Assembly: GCA_037176705.1 (NCBI GenBank)
Contig: CM073897.1
Coordinates: 39,831,488 to 39,895,487 of the forward strand
Direction of reading: 5' to 3'
DNA length: 64,000 nt
DNA from: Molossus alvarezi
Taxonomy: Eukaryota > Chordata > Mammalia > Chiroptera > Molossidae
Within the stretch, counting starts at the first letter, position 1. Each line of letters begins with the position of its first letter. Positions 21,001 to 32,510 of the stretch are shown here, piece by piece. The translations under genes were made by a program, and so were the position numbers. Under the pieces are notes generated by a model. It was given only the letters and a program-made list of their open reading frames with translations, did not search any database and was not told the DNA's origin.

Positions 21001-23345
21001 TTTGGAAAAAATCATAAAGAAGAAAAACCTGTTTTCTGTCCTAACAGTTGGTGTTTGCATCTCTCTGTGACTCCAATGAATAATGTAATAGATCTTGGGA
21101 GAGTCATTGGAAATGCAATCACATATAACTTTTAATTATGATTTAGAAATTGGAGTTTACATTAATGTCTACATGGGACATTTTTCTTTCAGATATCTTA
21201 GCAATATCATTTTAATCCTCTTCTTTAAGAAAACAAGAGGAAATCTTAGGAGATGAAACACAATACTGAGTGTTCTATAGAATGTACTTCTTGTGAGTGA
21301 ATTTTATAATAAAGTTGATTTGCCCTCATAGCACTTCTCTTTTAAGTATTCATTTTGCAAGTGAGACAAAGCTATCTGATATCACTGCAGGCAAATACGA
21401 CAATGGTGAGCAATTATAATCTACTTTCTAAGTATCAGTTGAGCACATGCTGCAATGAAATAGTCCTGAGTCTTTTTTAAATAATTCATGAAAACCTAAA
21501 CAATCAATCAATCAGTAAATAAATAAATAAAAGAAAAAAGAAAAGGAAAAAAAATCAGTAAATAGAAAATATAGGAATTGCAAAGTGAGAGAAGTAATTG
21601 TGCACAGGCAGGAGTGTTTTTATGTGACTGTGCTGTCCAGGAAGTGGAAAGTCAGGGCATCTGAGGCTACATTTGGTTATTTAACATATCTTACTATTAA
21701 TGTTGTTTTTAAACCAATGTAAATGAGACATGTTAAGGCATCTTTTTGGAAAATGTTTAATGTGTGTGTTACCTTGACCAAGCACTACCTGATTGACGGT
21801 CCTATTAGAGAGTCACATGGGAGACTGCAGAAAAATGCTATAAAAGATCTTTTGAAATTTAGTCTGGGAAGAACTAGCTGTTAACTAGCCATGTTGGTGA
21901 AATTGTAGAGCCATTTAATGGGTCCGAAGACACAGCCTCAGGTTTTACTAACTTCACCTCTCACATCTTAAAAGGACAACCATTTTTTGGTACTAGTATT
22001 TCTGTATTTTATTTACCACCACAATAAGGAATTCATAAGGAATTTATAAATCTGTTAAATCGGGGGAAAAGTAATGGCTCATTTGCGGTACTGAACTGGA
22101 AACATGAGAAAGTGGCTGGCATATAGGATTCAAATACTTTACATGGACAAAGGAGAACATTTAACTTTTACACGTAAGCAGCTGTTTCCCAAACAGTCCC
22201 AACACAGATTCAGATGTCAGGGATTGTTGTTGCGAAGGCTTGCTCCGGAGTCTAGAATCACTCCCTCTTGCAATGTAAGGAGTTTTAAGTGGTTTGGATA
22301 TTCTTTCTCATATATAAATCCTGGTGAACAACAACAAAAAAATCATTTGGCTAAAGTAATTTGTTAAAATTTTCCAACCATACAACTCCTATTTTTTCTT
22401 GATAATGCCACATATCAATAAAAAGCCCCAAAGGATATATGAATTCATTAAAATAATCAGCACTGTTTCAGATTTGCATTTATTATTAAAAATAATAACT
22501 GCAGAAATAATTTGGATGTTGATACCTACTGTAAATGAGTAAAAAATGTATTTATAAATGACATTTTATAGCTAAATAATCTCTCCTGACTGTAAGGTTT
22601 ACTACTGAATCCTGAACAAACAGAAAGTACTTGAAATATAGCATACCATAACAAATATCTGTTGATTTAATAAATTAATTGATTATATGCTTGAGGTTAA
22701 GACTGTGGGTAAATAGAGAGTATTGTTATTTAATTATAACATATACAATAGTCCATCCTTGGTTTTGATAAAGGAATGGTATTGCTTATGTTTATGAGCA
22801 AGGACTCTGAGTCCAGATATTTTGGTTGACAATTTGGGGCCACAAAAATATATGAGTTTGTGTCTTTCTATGTTACATTTCATTATCTCAAAGTCCTGAA
22901 TGAGTGTCTCTTTGTAATGTGCTTAGCAATGTGCCTCTAATGTAGTAAGTGTGTAGTTATGATCGATTATTATTATTTTCATTGCTGTTGTTAGAAATCA
23001 GACCTGTCTTCTCCGTTTATGGGGTTTTTATTCTAGTAGAAGAGATAGCTATAAACACTCTAATAGAAGGTGTGATAATTTCAGAAACTTGAAATAGAAA
23101 AATATTAGAGGGTACTTCCTAACAGAATTTTGCATCATTTCATGAAGAAGATGGTTCTGTCGGATTTCATATCATTGGGAAATGTCTTGTGTACACTTTA
23201 GCATTAGAAAATGGCAAGAACAGTGTTCTGGGGACGATGAATGGCGAGGAGTAGAGGCTTGATTAATCATCAAAACAATATTGGCCCTAAATGAGTTTTA
23301 AATATTAATTAATTTACCAAATAAATATCCTGTTGTTGTTGTTTT
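21001..23345. other. no recognisable gene; A-rich patch 21500-21560
   Basis: Long AT-rich stretch. CAATCAATCAATCAGTAAAT and GAAAAAAGAAAAGG low complexity at 21500-21560. An 87-codon frame at 22104-22367 has no supporting signals. Confidence 0.5.
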
Positions 23346-23349
23346 AATT

Positions 23350-23665
23350 ACTTTATGCCTTTTCCTGCTAACATGTACTCTTTGACTTGGCTTTCAGGAC
23401 ACTCAATGTCAAGATTAACCCCACCTCTCCCATCTTACCTTCTAGCATTCTCCACCTACCAGTCCAGTTTCATTTTATGGTGCAGCCATTTTCCTCTTTC
23501 CCTGAACACTGCTATAGTTTGTTCATCCCCCTCTACTTCGAAGGCTCTTATATCTACTCCTGCACAGGACAAAATTATAGCCTTCTATAAAATTCCTTTT
23601 TTCAAATGTTATTTCCTTAATACAGCTTTTTGTGATGTTCTTGTGATTTCAAATTTGGTAGATAG
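23350..23665 (+). repeat. probable L2 fragment
   Basis: TTCAAATGTTATTTCCTTAA and CAGCTTTTTGTGATGTTCTT mirror the L2 phrase CAAATGTCACCTCCT..AAGCCTTCCCTGA. Frames of 113 and 67 codons here are read through this repeat. Confidence 0.4.
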
Positions 23666-23668
23666 AGA

Positions 23669-23688
23669 TCACACACACACACACACAA
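23669..23688. repeat. (AC)n microsatellite
   Basis: About nine CA units. Confidence 0.95.
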
Positions 23689-24225
23689 CACGGTGATAGA
23701 TAAGTTCTCAATTTATTTAATCAAGGATAGAGAATCTTGTTCGAGAGAGCTTGGCCATTCAGAACAGAAACAGATGCAGACTATTTCATTGTGGATTCCT
23801 TTGGTCCCCAAGTCTGTAAGGGGTGAGGGCTGGCACAAACCTGCCAGCAATACTGTCTGTGTACAATAGAATATTGCTGATTTGGCAGCTTAATTTCTTA
23901 CTGGGCCGTGATCCTTATCTAATTGGTATTTTCACTACTACCCACCAAGAATTATGCATGCAATCTATGCTTCCATTTGAGGGAAACATTGATTCCTGCG
24001 TTCCGAACTAATTTGAGTATTACTGAAGGGTTTTTTGTTTGTTTGTTTGTTTTGTCAACTGGGGAAAACAGGAATATGATTCTGAGTAATACGTGCATTG
24101 AAAGTTGCAGCACTGCAGAAAATTTATTTTTCAAATGTCTCTAGCACACAGCATTAGACTTTTCATCTTCTACCTCTCAGCATTTTCTTTCTACTGTGAG
24201 CACAGCTTCAAGCTGGGGACTTCAG

Positions 24226-24490
24226 ACCGGTAGATAAGATACAGCCTTGTCTTCATGGACATCATGGTACAGTGGGCAACACAAATCAGTGGTTAATTTG
24301 AATGCTAATGTGTGTCACCCTAGAGGAAAATAGTAAGTGCTATGAAAGTATGTAAACAGAACATCTAATTCATGGTATGGGACTGGGAGGCGCCTTGGAG
24401 AAGGTTGAGGTGTTGGTATGAGTTAACTTGGTAAAGGGTTTGGAGAGAGCATTCCAGTCAGATGAAATACCATGTTAAAGGTCCCTTAAA
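24226..24490 (-). repeat. ancient L2-class-like repeat
   Basis: AAGATACAGCCTTGTCTTCA, AGTAAGTGCTATGAAAGTAT, GAGCATTCCAGTCAGATGAA and GTTAAAGGTCCC follow the old repeat that reads GCATTCCAGGCAGAGGGAA in consensus. Confidence 0.4.
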
Positions 24491-24685
24491 TAAAGTGTAA
24501 TGCATTCTGGGAGCTGCATATAATTCACATTCTGGCCTCTGTTTAACTAAGAGGCCCTTAATGTTAAAGTGCCTTTTTATGCATTAGGGTCCAACTCATA
24601 CTACCTCCTATTTAAGCTAATGTTTCTTGATGAATTACTATGGTCATATCATGGTGCTTGGTGTTCCATCAAAAAATGAATATCT

Positions 24686-24920
24686 TGCCCTGGCCAGTTT
24701 TGCTCAGTGGTTAGAGCCTCGGCCCGTGGACCAGAGAATCCCACGTTCAGTTCCCACTAAGGGCATGTACCCTGGTTGCTGTTTGTCCCCAGCCCCGGTT
24801 GGAGTCGTGTGGGTGGCAACCAGTTGATTTGTCTCTCTCGTATTGATGTTTCTCTCTCTCTCTTCCTCCAGCTCTATCTGAAGATAAAAGTAAAAATGTC
24901 CTCGAGTGAGGATAAAAAGA
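24686..24920 (+). mobile_element. Ves SINE
   Basis: Head GCCCTGGCCAGTTTTGCTCA, GGTTAGAGCC, TC tract, tail GTCCTCGAGTGAGGAT. TSD AAAAAATGAATATCT at 24671-24685 and 24921-24935, perfect over 15 bp. Confidence 0.96.
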
Positions 24921-24935
24921 AAAAAATGAATATCT

Positions 24936-25140
24936 CACCAAGTCCGAGTGGCTTGGGTAGTTGAACATTGTCCTGTGCACTGAGAGTTTCCCAGTTTGAT
25001 TCTGAGTCTAGGCACATGCATGGGTTGTAGGTCTGATCTCCAGTTAGGGTATGTGCAGAGGGCAACTGATAGATGTTTCTCTCTTTCTCTCCTTCCTTCC
25101 TCTATCTAAGCATGTCCTCAGGTGAGGACTTAAAAAAAAA
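24936..25140 (+). mobile_element. variant tRNA-derived SINE directly abutting the previous one
   Basis: Opens CACCAAGTCCGAGTGGCTTG, has GCACATGCATGGGTTGTAGG, TCTGATCTCCAGTTAGGG, TC tract and tail GTCCTCAGGTGAGGAC plus A9. Head resembles the copy at 4884. The upstream SINE appears to have inserted at its 5' edge. Confidence 0.85.
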
Positions 25141-25141
25141 G

Positions 25142-25970
25142 AATTATTTTGATCCCCTGAAAATATTTTACTTAGAAACAGATGTGTTTTACCTGTAAGT
25201 GCGTGTGTTGGAGGTATAGGTAGGTTGGTGGGTGGATAGAAAGACTGACAGATAGACTGACAAAGGGACATAGAGGCATTTAGGCATCTGCTAAATCATC
25301 ATTAAGGATAATCTGGTCTCGTGGGCACATTGATTTTTGTGTGTATCTTTTCACAATCTGCACATTTCTGAAAAACTTTCATTTGAGGAATGCCATTTTT
25401 ATTGGTGACATTTGAGTGATTATCTTATTGACTTATAGCACATTGATTGATGTGAAATGCTTTTTTTTAGGCACTCGATAAATGCCTGTTGACTGACTGA
25501 CTGACTGTCGCAAACATTTAAGATAAGCATGATGTACATAGTGAAGTCATTTTGCCAACAGGAAACAAACTCGGCATCAAGATTTGTATGCAGTGTAAAT
25601 CATAAGGACATGGATGTCTGAGACTTCCTGGAGGAAGCACACAGAGGCACTTTTCCAAGCAGCAGATTCACCGTTCTGCAGCTTATGGTTAAGAAAAAGG
25701 CCTCAGGCAGGACCGAATACCCTGTTCTTGAGACTAACGATGGAGGAAATCCACACTGTGTTTTCTATATTTTTATAGCATCATAGAGGGTGTGCTAGGA
25801 AGCAGTGTCCACATAAAGTAGACATAGTAGATAAGAGCACACTCTTTGGAATTAGGCAGTCTTGGCTGGAGTTGAAACATAGCCTTTAGAGTACAGTAAT
25901 TATCTGTGTAGATTCAGACATGCCTTTTAATTCCTATAAAGACTGCTTTATAGAGTTGGCTGGAAAATGA
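25142..25970. other. no recognisable gene; short (GACT)n at 25490-25507
   Basis: Only a four-unit GACT tandem stands out. Confidence 0.5.
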
Positions 25971-25974
25971 CCAC

Positions 25975-26270
25975 CCCTCCTCAACAAGACATGCATGTCC
26001 TGATTCCTGAAATCTGTGAACATGTGGCCTCACGTGCTAAAGGGGAGTTTGCAGATACGATCAAGCTATGGTTCTTGAGTCTGGTGAGGAGGGATATTCT
26101 GTATCACCTGGATGACCCAATGTCATCACAAGAGTCCTCATAAAAGGGAGGCAGGAGAGTGAGAGACGGAGATTAAATGACAGGGGCATAAAATGGCCTA
26201 CCATTAGGGAGATTTTTGCAGTAGTAGGTAACAGAATAGAGGCTGTCTTCTAAACTCATTAAACAGAAAT
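25975..26270 (+). repeat. ancient mammalian interspersed repeat, unnamed
   Basis: CATGCATGTCCTGATTCCTG, AAATCTGTGAACATGTGGCC, GGGGAGTTTGCAGATACGAT, CAATGTCATCACAAGAGTCC, TCATAAAAGGGAGGCAGGAG match in order a common placental repeat (GTCCACATCCTAATCCC..GGACTTTGCAGATGTGATTA). Confidence 0.55.
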
Positions 26271-26744
26271 CAGTAATCAGCGATCCTGAAAAGACACACA
26301 CAAACACACAACTATTCCCCTTATTTTGTGGCTGACACATGACAAAAAAGAAAAATTACTTGTTTAAGTTCATATACCCAATTTAAATATATCTTTGCCC
26401 CTGCCTTATAGATTTGTCTTCTCTCATTTATTTGTTATCAAGGAAACCAATGCATACCTCCTCAGCTTTTCTGGGGGCTACAGGTTTTTATTCTAAAATG
26501 ATTAGGACTTATTAAACCAGATTTGGTTTCTCAAGGTCTAATTTGCCATGAGTATCCCTTTTTCTCTGGGTAAAACCCTTTCTCCCAGTCATAGGATCAG
26601 GCTTGCCTTTGGATTGGGAATATTCCTCACTTAGAACCCTTAAAGCCATCTTGATATATATTTTTTCTTTTTCTAAGCTCTCACATTGTTCTTGAGATTT
26701 TGGCTGAGTCCAAAATTTAAGCAATAATTTGCATTAATGTATTT

Positions 26745-27450
26745 AACAAACATTTACTTAATATCTAGTGTGTTGTCCAGCCGGTGTGGCTCAGTGGTTG
26801 AGCATTGAGCCATGCACCAAGAAGTCACTGATTTGATTCCCAGTCAGGACACATGCCCATTTCGTGGGCCCAATCCCCAGTGTGGGTCATGCAGGAGGCG
26901 GCCAATTGATGTTCTCTCTCATTGATGTTTCTATCTCTCTCCCTTTCATTTCCTCTCTCTCTAAAATCAATAAAGACAAAAAGATATATATATTTATATA
27001 TATCCCATGTGCCAGAGACTGTTTAAGCTTCTGCAGGCTATGGCAAATAGTTCAAGAATTCAACAATTCTGAAGTTTAGTGAGGTATGCAGACAGGTAAG
27101 CAGGAAGTAAAAATAAGCACTGGTAAGTGCGATGATAGGGACAAGAGCAGGGTAAGATGGGAGAGTATTGGGGTAGTTGACATTTGAGTCAAGTCCTAAC
27201 CCTAAAGGACAACAAGGAATTGAAGGTGGCATGATCAGGGAAGATGCACGAAGCATTGAATAAGCAGCATTCACATCGGTATGTGATAATGGGGAATCTA
27301 AACAAGTTTGACATGCCTGGAGCGTACATAGAATACCATTTTGGGGATTTGCAGTAAAGAGAGTTGAGAATGAGAGATGAGTAGGATCTAGGAAGGCAAG
27401 ATCTGGCAAAACGTGGAAAGGAGTTTGGCCTGTATCTGGGACACACCACA
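26745..27450 (-). repeat. L2-class relic split by a Ves SINE
   Basis: Left: GTATTTAACAAACATTTACT. Right of the SINE: CATGTGCCAGAGACTGTTTA, then CAGGAAGTAAAAATAAGCAC and GTGGAAAGGAGTTTGGCCTG. Extends with decreasing certainty to 27450. The 123-codon minus frame inside is not a gene. Confidence 0.45.
26775..26985 (+). mobile_element. Ves SINE
   Basis: GTCCAGCCGGTGTGGCTCAG head, GGTTGAGCATTGAGCCATGC, TC tract, CTAAAATCAATAAAGACAAA tail running into (TA)n. TSD unclear. Confidence 0.93.
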
Positions 27451-28400
27451 GTTTTTAATGTAAAGGAGGAATATAATCAAACTTCTCTTTTTTTGCAAAT
27501 AGCTCCTTGACTCTAAAGTAGACACTAAATTGGAGAAGGGTGAACCTAAATCAGGAAGACCAAGTTGTGGAGGATTTAGCATAATTAAGTATGTTATGAA
27601 TCAAGACTTTTTAAGGTATTAATAATGTTAGTATATGTGCTTTCAAAATTTGTAAGCAAAAATTGAAAATAGGATGATATTTAAAAGCACATAATTTGCA
27701 TACCTTATCAGTTTGAATGTAAGTAACATTGATAAAGATGTTCCTTATGTAATACACATTTACCTGCTTAGCATCAGGATACATGCTAAGTAGGGTATGA
27801 TGATATTTTAGATTTTTTATGTTCCTGCTCTTAGGTCTTTATATCAAGGGAGAAATAATTATGATGTCTAACTTTATTACCACTTCATAAGTATGGCAGA
27901 AAGATATCCAATAGAAGAAATCTATGCATTTTTCATAGAAGAAATGAGGAATCCCCTACAGAAGAAGTAATTGAGTTTGGTCTTAAAATATTTTGTCTAA
28001 GAGATAAGGAACAAAAAAGATATTACAGCCAGAACATGAACAAAAATGAACTAAAACAAATTTATGAAGATCCCTTTTCATGTTTAATGAACAGCAAGCA
28101 CACAGGTATTGTAGTGGAAGTGCATGGGTTGCAAGGATGAAAACCTGATGCAAAAGCACCCCTAAAACACATTATGCAACAGACTAAAGAGATAGGATAT
28201 TTTCCTATAAAGAATAGGAAGACATCAGTGTTTTAGCATGATAGTAATATTATCGATCTATATACTTGAGAGAGAACAGTGTTGGGAGTGAACAAAATGT
28301 ATAATGAATGATAGAGCTGAGGACCAGTGGTCGAGAGGTCTAAGTCAGCGGTTCCTAACTTTTAAGTTGAAAGACTATTACATTTAAAAATATACTGTTT
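27451..28400. other. no recognisable gene; possible L2 traces
   Basis: Weak resemblance to reverse L2 near 27760-27990 (CATGCTAAGTAGGGTATGAT), too decayed to call. Confidence 0.4.
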
Positions 28401-28401
28401 T

Positions 28402-28606
28402 GCCCAGCTGGTGTGGCTCAGTGGTTGAGCATTGACCCATACACCAAGAGGTCACTGGTTTGATTCCTGGTCAGGACCCATGCCCAGGTTGTGGACCCGA
28501 TCCCCTGGGGAAGTGGGGGGCGTGCAGAAGTTGGCCAGCTGATGTTCTTGCTCATCGATGTTTCTATTTCTCTGTCTCTCACTTCTAAAATCAATAAACG
28601 AAAAAA
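28402..28606 (+). mobile_element. Ves SINE
   Basis: TGCCCAGCTGGTGTGGCTCA head, GGTTGAGCATTGACCCATAC, TC tract, CTAAAATCAATAAACGAAAA tail. Flanks TTAAAAATATACTGTTT and TTAAAAATGCAATGTGTTT are an imperfect candidate TSD. Confidence 0.93.
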
Positions 28607-28849
28607 TTAAAAATGCAATGTGTTTCTCACTCATAGTTGGTGGGAGTTGTATTTATCTTTATAAAAACTGCAGAATGTTATATAGATCTCCAGATACCTC
28701 ATATATCACTGAGACACCTCAATCATCCTCAGTCCATGACTTAGCACTAATAGAGTCAAAGATGCACCCCTGACTTAGAACAATAACAATGAAGATGCAG
28801 ATTAGGAATGAACCAGAAAGTAGAGTTTGCAGAAGAAACCTGTGTCCCA

Positions 28850-29115
28850 TGAGATAGGGATAGAAAAGTTGGAGAGAAGATGAGAAGAGGAAAGTGGGAA
28901 GAACAGTGAGAAGGTTAGAGCAGTAGTCTAGGTAAGAGACAGTGTGACTTCGTTCAGGATGGCATTACAGACATACTTAGAAGAGTCAGATTGGAAATCT
29001 ATTTTGGAGGCAGAGCTGACAGTCTTTTTGGTTGGATTTGAGTCATAAATTATTCTGATGTTTGGGAACAGAACAACTTGTTGAGTGGTAGGGCTATATG
29101 TTATGTTGGGGTTCA
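28850..29115 (-). repeat. ancient repeat, L2-class-like
   Basis: GAGCAGTAGTCTAGGTAAGA and GTGACTTCGTTCAGGATGGC resemble the old-repeat phrase GCAATAGTCCAGGTGAGAGA..TGGACTAGGGTGG. Confidence 0.35.
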
Positions 29116-29214
29116 CTCGGGTGTAAAAGGAACATGCCGGGCACAGGAATCCAGAGTTGATAATTACAAATACTATGTATCTGTTTTTTTCTTTGTCTGT
29201 GTGTTGTAAATTTG

Positions 29215-29325
29215 ATTGTTTCTTTCCCCACTATATAAGCAGGGACATATTCATTGCTCTGCTTCTAATGATTAACACAGCATGACTCACTGAAAGTTCG
29301 AAATAACTGTTTGTGGAATGAATAA
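29215..29325 (+). repeat. L2 3' end fragment
   Basis: AAGCAGGGACATATTCATTG, ACACAGCATGACTCACTGAA, CTGTTTGTGGAATGAATAAG follow the L2 3' order. Confidence 0.55.
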
Positions 29326-29399
29326 GCTTACCAGGGCCTGTCTGCGTTCATCTCTTTTGAGGAGTGAAGACCCTGGAAACAGATTGGGCTCAAAATGTA

Positions 29400-29578
29400 G
29401 TTTCAGTATTCAGTAACTATTTAACTCTGAGCTACTTCATCTTCCTCAGCTTCAGTTTTTTTATTTCTAATACTAAAAACATAATAATAGTACCGCTTCA
29501 TAAAATGCTGATGGTGAAATAAGTTAGTAAATGGAAAGTAATTAGAATAATACCTAGTAAGTAGTTAAGTGTTTGGGG
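29400..29578 (+). repeat. MIR fragment
   Basis: ACTATTTAACTCTGAGCTAC, TCTTCCTCAGCTTCAG, ACATAATAATAGTACCGCTT, TAGAATAATACCTAGTAAGT match the MIR core. Confidence 0.65.
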
Positions 29579-30217
29579 GAAATTACTTATTAAAATTAAT
29601 GGAAGAAAATCCACAGGTAAAATATTTTGAAGACTATTACTCTGCCTATGTGGAAGGATGGTTTCTTTGTTAAACAATGTTTTGCACTTGAGACACTTAA
29701 TATGCGTTAATGATCACTTTTAGACATTTGGATACTGAGCTGGTTTAATGGCAGAAATACATAAACTGTAGCAGCAGTGTGTGCTACATCTTGGTTCTGA
29801 GTTTTAGGACTGTGTGGGTGTGCATGTATCCATGGTGGGGTGGAGCGTGGAGGACAGAGAGATGATTCGGGCAGATGCCGTTGCTGGTGGGTTTTCAATA
29901 ACATGATTGAAGGGAATTCTAGATGGACTTTATGTCAATTTTAATATTGTCTCCTATAGGAAGTTTCTCTTCTGTTTTGTTCATAACAATTTGACTGTCT
30001 ATGAGACTTTTCGTCCTTGTGAGAAAGAGACTGCCTGGACCCAGGGGCTCTGAGTGGAATATTTACACACACTGTCCACGCCACACTGCGTGCTCCTCGC
30101 CTCCGTGAGAACCAGGAGAGGAGTCTGCGCCTCTGAGGAATCGCATGACTTACCTGCTATTTCTTAGAAAATGAAACTCCTGATATGAATGTTTGATATG
30201 CTTTCATCTTCTTTACA
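29579..30217. other. no recognisable repeat; sequence upstream of the candidate exon
   Basis: Apart from the splice-acceptor-like CTTTCATCTTCTTTACAG ending at 30218, nothing supported. Confidence 0.45.
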
Positions 30218-30218
30218 G

Positions 30219-30519
30219 TTCCCACACTTCTAAATATGCATTGGTAAAGAGATCTGTCATGCAAAAAGGTGAAGGACCTTACAAAGCCAGTGATGGGAAG
30301 GACGATTACTTTTCTTTGCCCTACAGGCCATGTATTCTGGATAGGAGATCCATCAGCCTCACCCCATTACCAAAACCTATGCCATTAATGAAAAGGGCTT
30401 TGAAGTTGGTTTTCTCTATGGCTGCTGACAATTCCTATGACCAATGTGTGAACTTTTGTGACTCTGAGCAACTTGAATTCCCCATGCAAACACTGAAGTA
30501 CTTCGGCAATCTAGAATGA
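30219..30519 (+). CDS. candidate terminal coding exon, protein not recognised
   Basis: An open frame of about 100 codons follows a good acceptor (pyrimidine tract then TTTACAG, AG at 30217-30218) and ends with TGA at 30517-30519. An AATAAA signal lies at 30587-30592, about 70 bases after the stop. There is no good ATG at its left end, so it would be the last exon of a gene starting to the left. The inferred protein has a basic middle (KRSVMQKGEG, LPKPMPLMKRALKL), two cysteines near the end (QCVNFCD) and no signal peptide, membrane segment or domain I know. No recognised repeat covers it. Frames of this length also occur by chance elsewhere in the window, so length alone proves nothing. A processed-gene fragment or chance frame remains as likely. 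Confidence 0.22.
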
Positions 30520-30586
30520 GTTTCCAGAACATTGGATCTTAGAAATATAATGATATTTCAAAATAATTTTTAACTGACTGAAAAAA

Positions 30587-30592
30587 AATAAA
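30587..30592 (+). promoter_or_regulatory. AATAAA poly(A) signal downstream of the candidate exon
   Basis: Exact hexamer in an A-rich run. Such hexamers are common by chance in AT-rich DNA. Confidence 0.25.
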
Positions 30593-30599
30593 TAACCAT

Positions 30600-30730
30600 G
30601 ATATTTAACATCTGTCATGCAAATGTTTATAATTCCAGTTTTACAGGTAAAATAACTGGAGCCAGGAGTGGTTAAATATCTTGCCCAGAGTCATAAAGCC
30701 AACTTTAGATCTTGATCTCAGCTCAAGAAC
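30600..30730 (-). repeat. MIR fragment
   Basis: ATAATTCCAGTTTTACAGGT, AAAATAACTGGAGCCAGGAG, AAATATCTTGCCCAGAGTCA: reverse MIR core. Confidence 0.65.
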
Positions 30731-31194
30731 AACTTCATGCAACTTGGGCTTTGGCTACCACCTCCAGCCTCCCACCAGGTTCCATTAGATGGGGCAGGTG
30801 GGGAACTCCTGCCCATCTCAGAAACTGCCTGGATTCTGAAAATCATCACCGGACTGTTCGTTGACATGCAGTATTAAAATGCCAATGCAGGTGCAGAAAA
30901 ACATGAGACGTGTCTCTTTGACATTCCGGCTCTCTCTCTCACTGTCTTTTGTGTGGTATATATTTCACCCTGGGTGCTTAATAAATATTAATTATCATAA
31001 TGCTTGAAAGAATTTATTAACATTAATATATCTCTAACAAGTGATGGGACGTCTTCAGAAGAGACTATCAATTCAGTACAGTATGTTATTTTATTCTAAT
31101 GTAATTTAAATGGAGAAAAAAAGACAGTAAGCCCTGCAACTATTTTGATTATGACACAGAACAGGGTTTCTGTAGACTGGTGGTCCAGTTGATG

Positions 31195-31390
31195 CCTCCA
31201 ACATTTATGCATTTTATATATGCTAACATTTAATACTTGTAACAGCCCTATCTGTTAGGTATCATTATAGTCTTTGTTGCCCAAGTACAAAAACTCAGCC
31301 ACTGAGATGTTCAATAAATGGCCAAACTGGCATAAGCTCCTAGGCATTCTGCCTTCAGAGTGTAACATCTGGATCCCTATGCTATAGTTT
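31195..31390 (-). repeat. MIR fragment
   Basis: CATTTAATACTTGTAACAGC, CTATCTGTTAGGTATCATTA, AAACTCAGCCACTGAGATGT: reverse MIR pattern, strongly decayed. Confidence 0.5.
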
Positions 31391-31444
31391 CTTAAAACGA
31401 ATGTAAAATGGGAAAATTACTTATTAATTAATATTGTATTCATT

Positions 31445-31475
31445 CTTTTATTTATTTATTTATTTATTTATTTTT
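31445..31475. repeat. (TTTA)n microsatellite
   Basis: About seven TTTA units. Confidence 0.95.
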
Positions 31476-31514
31476 AAGGAACAGGTGAGGAATTTAATAG
31501 TTGAGATTTTTTTA

Positions 31515-31930
31515 GTTCTTTATCTATTGTTGTATAACAACCCCACCCCACCCAAACGCTCAGCAGTTTAAAACAACAATGAAAATTCATTATCTCACAC
31601 AATTGTGTGGATCAGAATTTCAGGACCTGTTAGTGGGATTGTTCTGGCTTAGGGTGTCATCCCAGTGTAGTCGGGATGTCAGCCAGGCTGCAGTCATCTG
31701 AAGGTTTGTTTGGGGCAGGAGGACGGCTCACTCTTATGACTGTTGTTAGACTTCATTTCCTCACTGGCTGTTAGCAGGAAGCCTTAGTTCCTAGCTACAT
31801 GGACCTCTCTGTAAAACCGTTTTAATGTTCTCAGGACATGGCTGCTAGTGTCCCGAGTGAGTGATCCAAAAGAGGGAGCAAGGCAGAAGCTGCAGTGCCT
31901 TTTTATGACCATCTTCATCCTTTCTTTTAA
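31515..31930 (+). repeat. ancient mammalian interspersed repeat, same family as 14985-15310
   Basis: TATCTATTGTTGTATAACAA, CAGCAGTTTAAAACAACAAT, CATTATCTCACACAATTGTG, GGATCAGAATTTCAGGACCT and CAGCCAGGCTGCAGTCATCT follow the family order. Confidence 0.6.
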
Positions 31931-32344
31931 ATAGCAGTAACTCAGCGAGTGGAGTTCTCAAAGCAGTGTACAAGGGACCTGGTGCGGTACAGACCTGGAC
32001 AAGTAAGATCTTTACCCAAAAAGAGCATATAATCTCCTTGAGTGCACACAAGTAATTGTTGTGAGTTTGACAACAATAATGATTCTAATGAAATCCAAAG
32101 AAAAGAGCCACGAGAACATGTAGGAAGGTGAAGAATCATTCCAGTTGAGGAATATAGGAGAACTTTACATGGAAAGATGCTTTGAGGCACTGGTTAGAGG
32201 AAAATGAAGTGGCCACTGAGGCTGAGAGACCAGCAAAATAAAAGGAGAAATGAAACTACATAGTGTGTTTGAAAAGTACTGAATAAACTAGTAATGAATA
32301 AATTGAAACAATTCCCCCTAGACTCGCTGCTTCTGGTCTATACT
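31931..32344. other. no confident feature; weak L2-like traces
   Basis: AAGAATCATTCCAGTTGAGG near 32130 recalls the old GCATTCCAGGCAGAGG phrase. Confidence 0.4.
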
Positions 32345-32510
32345 TTTGAGTTCTTAATCAAGGATGCTCCTTAAAATCACTGGGGAACATCTTTGAAGCA
32401 GACTCATCGTAGCTTCACACCCTGGAGAATCTAGTTCAGTTGGTAATGTTTAGAGTTTGGCAGAGTGTTTTTATTATGCCCTATTAATTAAAAAGAACCT
32501 CAGCTATTTG
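32345..32510 (+). repeat. MER5-like hAT relic
   Basis: AAAATCACTGGGGAACATCT, CACACCCTGGAGAATCTAGT, TCAGTTGGTAATGTTTAG keep the MER5 order. Confidence 0.5.

Noticed and set aside
23355..23696. 113-codon plus frame
   Set aside because: Covers an L2-like fragment and ends by translating the CA microsatellite as Thr-His repeats.
27038..27449. 123- and 86-codon minus frames
   Set aside because: Lie in an L2-class relic, overlap in different frames, and have no splice or start context.
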